This document shows, piece after piece, positions 7,073 through 11,360 of a stretch of DNA of 11,360 nucleotides (positions are counted from its first letter, which is position 1; the number at the start of each line of letters is the position of its first letter). The position numbers and the translations under genes are program-made. Source of the stretch: Armatimonadetes bacterium UBA5419 (GTDB lineage: Bacteria; Armatimonadota; UBA10988); the NCBI GenBank assembly GCA_002409445.1, contig DHNJ01000159.1:2627-13986 (forward strand), read 5' to 3'. The notes beneath the pieces were generated by a model. The model made no database searches. It was given only the letters and a program-made list of their open reading frames with translations, and was not told where the DNA came from.

Positions 7073-8086
7073 CTAGTACTTACGATCGTTGATCACGTCC
7101 GCATAGTTGTTCTCGTCGAAGACGCCTTCCTCGGAGTAGGTGATCTTTGGCACTTGTTCGCCGGCGACCAGCTTCTCGGCCAGGTCGAAGATTGGCGGCC
7201 CAAGCAGCGGGTTGCACTCGACGGTGCAGTTCAGCTTGCCCTCCTGGATCGCCAGGAACGCGTCCTTCACGCCGTCGACCGAGACGATGACGATGTCCTG
7301 GCCCGGCTTCTTGCCCGCGGCCTCGATCGCCTGGATCGCGCCGATCGCCATGTCGTCGTTGTGCGCGTAGAGGGCGGTCGCGCCCTGGCCCTCGGGGGTC
7401 TTCAGGAAGGCTTCCATGACTTCCTTACCCATGGCCCGGGTGAACTCGCCGGTCTGCGACTTGACGATCTTCATGTTCGGGAAATCGGCGATCGCCTCGG
7501 CGAAGCCGGCCTTGCGCTCGTTGGCGGGGGCGGAACCCGGCGTGCCCTGCAGCTCGAGGATGCTCGCCTCGCCGTTGGTCTTCTCGGCCAGCCACTTGCC
7601 CGCGCGGCGCCCCTCCTCGCGGAAGTCGCTACCGACGAAGGCGGTGTAGAGCGTCTCGTCCTGCGTGTTGATGGTGCGGTCCGAGAGGATGACGGGGATG
7701 TTGGCGGCCTTGGCCTCGGCCAGAACAGCGTCCCAACCGGTCTCGACCACGGGGGCGAAGGCGATCACGTCCACGCCCTGGGCGATGAAGCTGCGGATCG
7801 CCTTGATCTGGTTCTCCTGCTTCTGCTGCGCATCCGAGAACTTTAGCTCGTGGCCGCGCTTCTCCGCTTCGGCCTTGATCGACTCGGTGTTGGCCTTGCG
7901 CCAGTCGCTCTCGGCGCCGACCTGGGCGAAGCCGAGCGTCAGCTTCTGGGCGGGCGCGCTGTCGGCCGGGCCGTCGATGGCAGGAGCCGAAACGACAGGC
8001 GGCGGCGGCGCATCAGTCGTCGCTGGCGCGCAGGCCCAGAGGCCCACCAGGCTCACAGTCATGGTCGTTAGCAGCATCTTCCTCAT
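7073..8086 (-). CDS. ytfQ: Sugar-binding lipoprotein YtfQ (galactofuranose type)
   Basis: The 337-residue binding protein captures the sugar and hands it to the permeases. It has a lipoprotein signal with lipobox LWA-C19, then a Pro/Ala-rich linker to about residue 46 that would tether it to the membrane. The core matches E. coli YtfQ: LTLGFAQVGAESDWR, DAQQKQENQIKAIRSFIAQ, FAPVVETGW, ELQGT, YAHNDDMAIGAIQAI and GLxxSVDGV-like VSVDGVKDAF. E. coli YtfQ is free in the periplasm, so the lipid anchor is a real difference. A Cys pair, C287 and C291 (CTVEC), is also present. The start has AAGGAG at 8096-8101, 9 nt upstream. As first gene of the operon it precedes the ATPase gene and a hairpin. Galactofuranose is the best guess; related hexoses are possible. 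Confidence 0.93.
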   Translation of the reverse strand: MRKMLLTTMTVSLVGLWACAPATTDAPPPPVVSAPAIDGPADSAPAQKLTLGFAQVGAESDWRKANTESIKAEAEKRGHELKFSDAQQKQENQIKAIRSFIAQGVDVIAFAPVVETGWDAVLAEAKAANIPVILSDRTINTQDETLYTAFVGSDFREEGRRAGKWLAEKTNGEASILELQGTPGSAPANERKAGFAEAIADFPNMKIVKSQTGEFTRAMGKEVMEAFLKTPEGQGATALYAHNDDMAIGAIQAIEAAGKKPGQDIVIVSVDGVKDAFLAIQEGKLNCTVECNPLLGPPIFDLAEKLVAGEQVPKITYSEEGVFDENNYADVINDRKY

Positions 8087-8111
8087 GCGTGCAATCTCCT
8101 TCTAGTCCTCG

Positions 8112-8117
8112 ATGGTA
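8112..8117 (-). promoter_or_regulatory. Possible -10 element for the ytfQ operon
   Basis: TACCAT on the minus strand lies 25 nt before the ytfQ ATG and would give a very short leader containing the ribosome site. No clear -35 is seen; the upstream bases are a G-rich tract. Support is weak. Confidence 0.25.
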
Positions 8118-8143
8118 GCACCCCCCTTCCCCGCCGAACAGCG

Positions 8144-8174
8144 CCCTCCTCCCCACCCGGCCGCCCGCCTGCCC
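8144..8174 (-). other. Canonical G-quadruplex-capable tract in the divergent promoter region
   Basis: The plus strand is C-rich, and the minus strand has five G-runs of 3, 3, 3, 4 and 3 bases (plus-strand C-runs at 8172-8174, 8164-8166, 8156-8158, 8151-8154, 8144-8146). The loops are 5, 5, 1 and 4 nt, which satisfies the G3+N1-7 rule. Two more G-runs follow at about 8129-8132 and 8121-8126. It sits between the likely aceE promoter and ytfQ, on the template side for neither gene's coding region. It could simply be high-GC composition. Confidence 0.6.
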
Positions 8175-8181
8175 GCCGCGG

Positions 8182-8209
8182 ATGACCAAACAGGGAAGTG
8201 GGCTATGAT
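8182..8209 (+). promoter_or_regulatory. Likely sigma-70-type promoter of aceE
   Basis: TATGAT at 8204-8209 matches five of six -10 positions. ATGACC at 8182-8187 matches four of six -35 positions with a 16-bp spacer. This AT-richer island stands out in GC-rich DNA and would give a leader of about 46 nt. A second -10-like TATAAG is at 8216-8221. Confidence 0.45.
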
Positions 8210-8246
8210 AGAAGGTATAAGGTTCCCAGACAGCCGGCTCGACGCC

Positions 8247-8252
8247 AAGGAG
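8247..8252 (+). promoter_or_regulatory. Shine-Dalgarno site fixing the aceE start at 8262
   Basis: AAGGAG lies 9 nt before ATG 8262. The frame is open to an ATG at 8112, but the extra 50 residues would be translated from the promoter region and are absent from E. coli AceE. Confidence 0.85.
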
Positions 8253-8261
8253 ATATCGGTC

Positions 8262-10916
8262 ATGGCTATCAGCGCCCAAGACCTCGAAGCGCTTCAACTT
8301 GCCGACTGGCTGGATTCGCTCGACGACGTGCTCTACACCAGTGGTCGCGACCGGGTCCGCCAGCTGTTCGCCAACCTGCAGATCCACGCCCAGAAGGCGG
8401 GCGTGGTGCTGCCGGTCACCTCGCAGACGCCCTACGTCAACACCATCGACGTCGAGTCGCAACCGCCCTACCCCGGCAACCTCGAGATTGAGAAGCGCAT
8501 CCGGCGTTGGGTTCGCTGGAATGCGATGGCCATGGTTGTCCGCGCCAACAACGCCCTGCACGGCATCGGCGGCCACATCGCGACCTACGCCTCGATCGCC
8601 ACGATGTATGAGGTCGGGCTGCACCACTTCTTCCGCGGCGACGACCACCCCTCCGGCGGTGATCTGATCTACTACCAGGGCCACTCGATTCCAGGGCTTT
8701 ATGCGCGCTCGTTCATGGAGGGCCGTTTCAGCAAGGAGCAGCTGGCCAACTTCCGCCGCGAACTGGCGCCCGGTGGCGGGCTGTCGTCCTATCCGCACCC
8801 GCACCTGATGCCCGACTTCTGGCGCTTCCCGACTGTCTCGATGGGCCTCGGGCCGATCATGGCCATCTACCGCGCCCGCATGTTGCGGTACATCGAGGAC
8901 CGTGGCCTGAAGGAGCCGAGCGACCAGAAGGTGGTCGCCTTCCTCGGCGATGGCGAAACCGACGAACCCGAGACCCTCGGTGCGATCACCCTGGCCAGCC
9001 GCGAGGGACTCGATAACCTGATCTTCGTCGTTAACTGCAACTTGCAGCGGCTCGATGGCCCGGTCCGCGGCAACGGCAAGATCATCCAGGAACTGGAAGC
9101 CATCTTCCGCGGCGCCGGCTGGAACGTGATCAAGGTGCTCTGGGGCAGCGAGTGGGACCCGCTCCTCGCCGCCGACCGTGACGGGTTGCTCGCCAACCGC
9201 ATGATGGAAGTCGTCGATGGCGCCTACCAGCGGTACAAGGCAGAGAACGGCACCTACGTTCGCGAGCACTTCTTCGGCTCCGACCCGAAGCTCATGCAGT
9301 TGGTCAGCCACATGTCCGACGACGACATCTGGGCGCTCAAGCGCGGCGGCCACGACCCGCTCAAGGTCTACGCGGCCTACCACGCCGCCTACAACCACAA
9401 GGGCGCGCCGACGGTCATCTTGGCCAAGACGATCAAGGGCTACGGCATGGGCGAAGCCGGTGAGGCACAGAACGTCACCCACCAGCAGAAGCAGCTGGAG
9501 TCCGACGATATCTTGGCCTTCCGCGACCGCTTCCACCTCCCGTTGACCGACGAGCAGGCGATCAACCTCGAATTCTACCGCCCGCCCGAGGACAGCGTCG
9601 AGTACCAGTACATCCGCGACCACCGGCGCGCCCTGGGCGGGCCGACGCCCGTCCGCCTGCCGGTCAACGAGCCGCTCAAGCCCTCCCGCGAAGACCACTT
9701 CGACGAGTTCATGGGTGGCACCGACGGCCGCGAGGTCAGCACAACGATGGTCTTCGTGCGCCTGCTGACCAAGCTCCTCAAGGACGAGACCATCGGCCCG
9801 CGCATCGTGCCGATCGTCCCCGACGAGGCGCGCACCTTCGGCATGGAGCCGCTCTTCCGCCAGTGTGGCATCTACGCCCACGCGGGCCAGCTCTACGAGC
9901 CGGTCGATATCGGCAGCCTGCTCCACTACAAGGAGAAGAAGGACGGCCAGATCCTCGAAGAGGGCATCACCGAAGCCGGCTCGATGTGCAGCTTCATCGC
10001 CGCCGGTACGACCTACGCGATGAGCGATCTGCAGCTCCTCCCGTTCTTCATCTACTACTCGATGTTCGGCTTCCAGCGCGTCGGCGACCTGGTCTGGGCC
10101 GCGGGCGACATGATGTGTCGCGGCTTCATGCTCGGCGGCACCGCCGGCCGCACCACGCTCGCGGGTGAGGGCCTACAGCACCAGGACGGCCACAGCCACG
10201 TGCTGGCGCTGCCCATCCCCAATCTTGAAGCGTACGACTGTGCCTACTCCTACGAGTTGGCCGTCGTCATCCGCGAGGGCATGAAGCGGATGTACGAGGA
10301 CCAGGAAGACATCTTCTACTACCTGACCCTGGGCAACGAGAACTACGCTCACCCGCCGATGCCCGAGGGCGCCGAGGAGGACATCCTCCGTGGGCTCTAC
10401 CGCCTGCGCGAGGCACCGGACGGCAAGCCGCAGGTCCACCTGGTCGGCAGCGCGTCGATTCTCAACGAGGTCGTCGCGGCCCAGGCCCTGCTCCACGAGA
10501 CGTTCGGCATCAGCGCCGATGTCTGGTCGGCCACGAGCTACAAGCACCTCCAGCGCGACGCGTTGGACTGCGAGCGCTGGAACCTGCTCCACCCCGACGA
10601 GGAGCCTCAGGTCCCCCACATCGCCAAGTGCTTGGGCGACCTGCCGGTCGTCGCCGCCTCGGACTACATGAAGGTACTCTCGGAGGCACTGGGCAAGTGG
10701 CTGCCCGAGGGCCTGGTCAGCCTAGGCACCGACGGCTTCGGACGCAGCGAGGGCCGCGCGCAGTTGCGCGACTTCTTCGAGGTCGACGACCGGCATGTGG
10801 CACAGGCGGCACTCAGCCTGCTCGCGACGCGCGGGGCGATCCCCGCCCAAACCGCCAAGGACTCGCTGGCGACGCTCGAGATCGATCCCGAGCGGCCGGC
10901 AGCCTGGTATTGTTAG
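8262..10916 (+). CDS. aceE: Pyruvate dehydrogenase E1 component, homodimeric type
   Basis: AceE uses thiamine diphosphate (ThDP) to decarboxylate pyruvate and reductively acetylate the lipoyl arm of E2, making acetyl-CoA in the cytoplasm. The 884 residues compare with 887 in E. coli and align end to end. The N-terminal part has YPGNLEIEKRI and GGH105. The ThDP motif begins G229-D230-G231-E and continues to NCNLQRLDGP. The regulatory inner loop includes H407. The E571 that activates the cofactor is in EEGITEAGS, and GLQH640QDGHSH lines the active site; these align with E. coli Glu571, His407 and His640 to within a position or two. The C-terminal domain has LGTDGFGRS. No key residue is missing. 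The start is set by AAGGAG. It is followed after 56 nt by the E2 gene and is divergent from the sugar importer operon. Confidence 0.97.
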   Translation: MAISAQDLEALQLADWLDSLDDVLYTSGRDRVRQLFANLQIHAQKAGVVLPVTSQTPYVNTIDVESQPPYPGNLEIEKRIRRWVRWNAMAMVVRANNALHGIGGHIATYASIATMYEVGLHHFFRGDDHPSGGDLIYYQGHSIPGLYARSFMEGRFSKEQLANFRRELAPGGGLSSYPHPHLMPDFWRFPTVSMGLGPIMAIYRARMLRYIEDRGLKEPSDQKVVAFLGDGETDEPETLGAITLASREGLDNLIFVVNCNLQRLDGPVRGNGKIIQELEAIFRGAGWNVIKVLWGSEWDPLLAADRDGLLANRMMEVVDGAYQRYKAENGTYVREHFFGSDPKLMQLVSHMSDDDIWALKRGGHDPLKVYAAYHAAYNHKGAPTVILAKTIKGYGMGEAGEAQNVTHQQKQLESDDILAFRDRFHLPLTDEQAINLEFYRPPEDSVEYQYIRDHRRALGGPTPVRLPVNEPLKPSREDHFDEFMGGTDGREVSTTMVFVRLLTKLLKDETIGPRIVPIVPDEARTFGMEPLFRQCGIYAHAGQLYEPVDIGSLLHYKEKKDGQILEEGITEAGSMCSFIAAGTTYAMSDLQLLPFFIYYSMFGFQRVGDLVWAAGDMMCRGFMLGGTAGRTTLAGEGLQHQDGHSHVLALPIPNLEAYDCAYSYELAVVIREGMKRMYEDQEDIFYYLTLGNENYAHPPMPEGAEEDILRGLYRLREAPDGKPQVHLVGSASILNEVVAAQALLHETFGISADVWSATSYKHLQRDALDCERWNLLHPDEEPQVPHIAKCLGDLPVVAASDYMKVLSEALGKWLPEGLVSLGTDGFGRSEGRAQLRDFFEVDDRHVAQAALSLLATRGAIPAQTAKDSLATLEIDPERPAAWYC

Positions 10917-10972
10917 GGTAACCAATCGGGGCGCCGCGCATCGGACGCGTCGCGAACAGGGAGTCTACCCAC

Positions 10973-11360
10973 ATGGCAATGGAGTTCAAGCTGCCCGAGC
11001 TGGGCGAAGGCATCAAGTCCGCGAGCGTTGTGCGCGTGCTCGTCGCAGCTGGCGATACCGTGAAGGCCGAGCAGGCCGTGCTCGAGGTCGAGACCGAAAA
11101 GGCCGGCCTCGACGTCCCCGCCCCCGTCGACGGGACGGTGACCGAGCTCAAGGTCAAGGCTGGCGACGAGGTCTCACCCGGCCAGGTGCTCATGGTGATC
11201 GAGGAAGGCGGCGGCTCCGCGGCCGCCCCCGCGAAGCCGGCCACGACAGACACGACCGAGACCGCCGAGACGCCGGCCGAGGCCGATGAGCCGGACCTCG
11301 AGGCCGAGCCCGCGCAGCCCGAGCAGCCCGCCGAGCGCGAAGCTGCGCCACCGGCAGCAG
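10973..11360 (+). CDS. aceF: Dihydrolipoyl acyltransferase E2, N-terminal part
   Basis: This gene runs off the right edge; 129 codons are visible. Residues 1-76 form a biotinyl/lipoyl domain: FKLPELGEGIKSASV at the start, then the ETEKAGL motif with K43, the lysine that would carry lipoate, and ending VLMVIEE. An Ala/Pro/Glu-rich linker follows from about residue 78, the usual flexible arm before a subunit-binding domain and catalytic core. AGGGAG at 10958-10963 lies 9 nt before ATG 10973; ATG 10979 is an alternative. The place directly after aceE makes it the E2 of pyruvate dehydrogenase, shuttling acetyl groups from E1 to CoA. The PELGEG opening is also shared by 2-oxoglutarate E2 proteins, so context decides. 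Whether further lipoyl domains follow cannot be seen. Confidence 0.93.
   Translation, partial: MAMEFKLPELGEGIKSASVVRVLVAAGDTVKAEQAVLEVETEKAGLDVPAPVDGTVTELKVKAGDEVSPGQVLMVIEEGGGSAAAPAKPATTDTTETAETPAEADEPDLEAEPAQPEQPAEREAAPPAA

Noticed and set aside
8013..9926. 637-residue minus-strand open frame opposite aceE
   Set aside because: aceE on the plus strand aligns end to end with a known enzyme. The antisense frame also crosses the promoter region and the ytfQ start, so it is a shadow.
10944..10951. GACGCGTC palindrome between aceE and aceF as an operator
   Set aside because: Only 8 bp long and readily expected by chance in GC-rich DNA; no second copy seen nearby.

Overview
The window is GC-rich (about two-thirds G+C by eye) bacterial DNA with dense, well-formed genes and good Shine-Dalgarno sites. 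It carries seven genes in two leftward and three rightward groups. The phylum cannot be fixed from the sequence. The sugar-binding protein has a lipobox and a proline-rich tether where the E. coli homologue is a free periplasmic protein, which leans towards a monoderm such as a member of the Chloroflexota. A Tat-exported Gfo/Idh/MocA protein and a class B-type radical SAM enzyme also fit that or a planctomycete-like lineage. This is inference only.

Layout. (1) 1-238, minus: the 5' part of a small membrane protein, one transmembrane helix followed by a long His/Asp tract, running off the left edge. (2) 448-2187, plus: a B12-binding-type radical SAM enzyme, followed 38 nt later by (3) 2226-3521, plus: a Tat-signal Gfo/Idh/MocA oxidoreductase. 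These two may be co-transcribed. (4) 8086-3522, minus: a four-gene ABC sugar importer operon in the order binding protein, double ATPase, permease, permease. All four match E. coli YtfQ-YtfR-YtfT-YjfF, the galactofuranose/galactopyranose importer, closely. The operon has tight overlaps (8 bp and 4 bp) and one strong hairpin between the binding-protein and ATPase genes. Its last stop codon directly abuts that of the oxidoreductase gene coming the other way. (5) 8262-10916 and 10973 to the right edge, plus: the homodimeric pyruvate dehydrogenase E1 gene (aceE) and the start of the E2 dihydrolipoyl acyltransferase gene with its lipoyl domain. They are divergent from the transporter across a 175-bp region that holds a G-quadruplex-capable tract and a plausible aceE promoter.

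How they may work together: the importer brings in a hexose (galactofuranose by homology), and glycolysis of such sugars would feed pyruvate to the AceE/AceF complex. The exported oxidoreductase could act on sugars or glycosides outside the membrane before uptake, but this link rests on position only. The radical SAM enzyme's substrate is unknown. I see no defence system, mobile element, CRISPR array, tRNA or rRNA. The most open biology is the pairing of the radical SAM enzyme with the exported oxidoreductase beside a sugar importer. The rest is recognisable metabolism.
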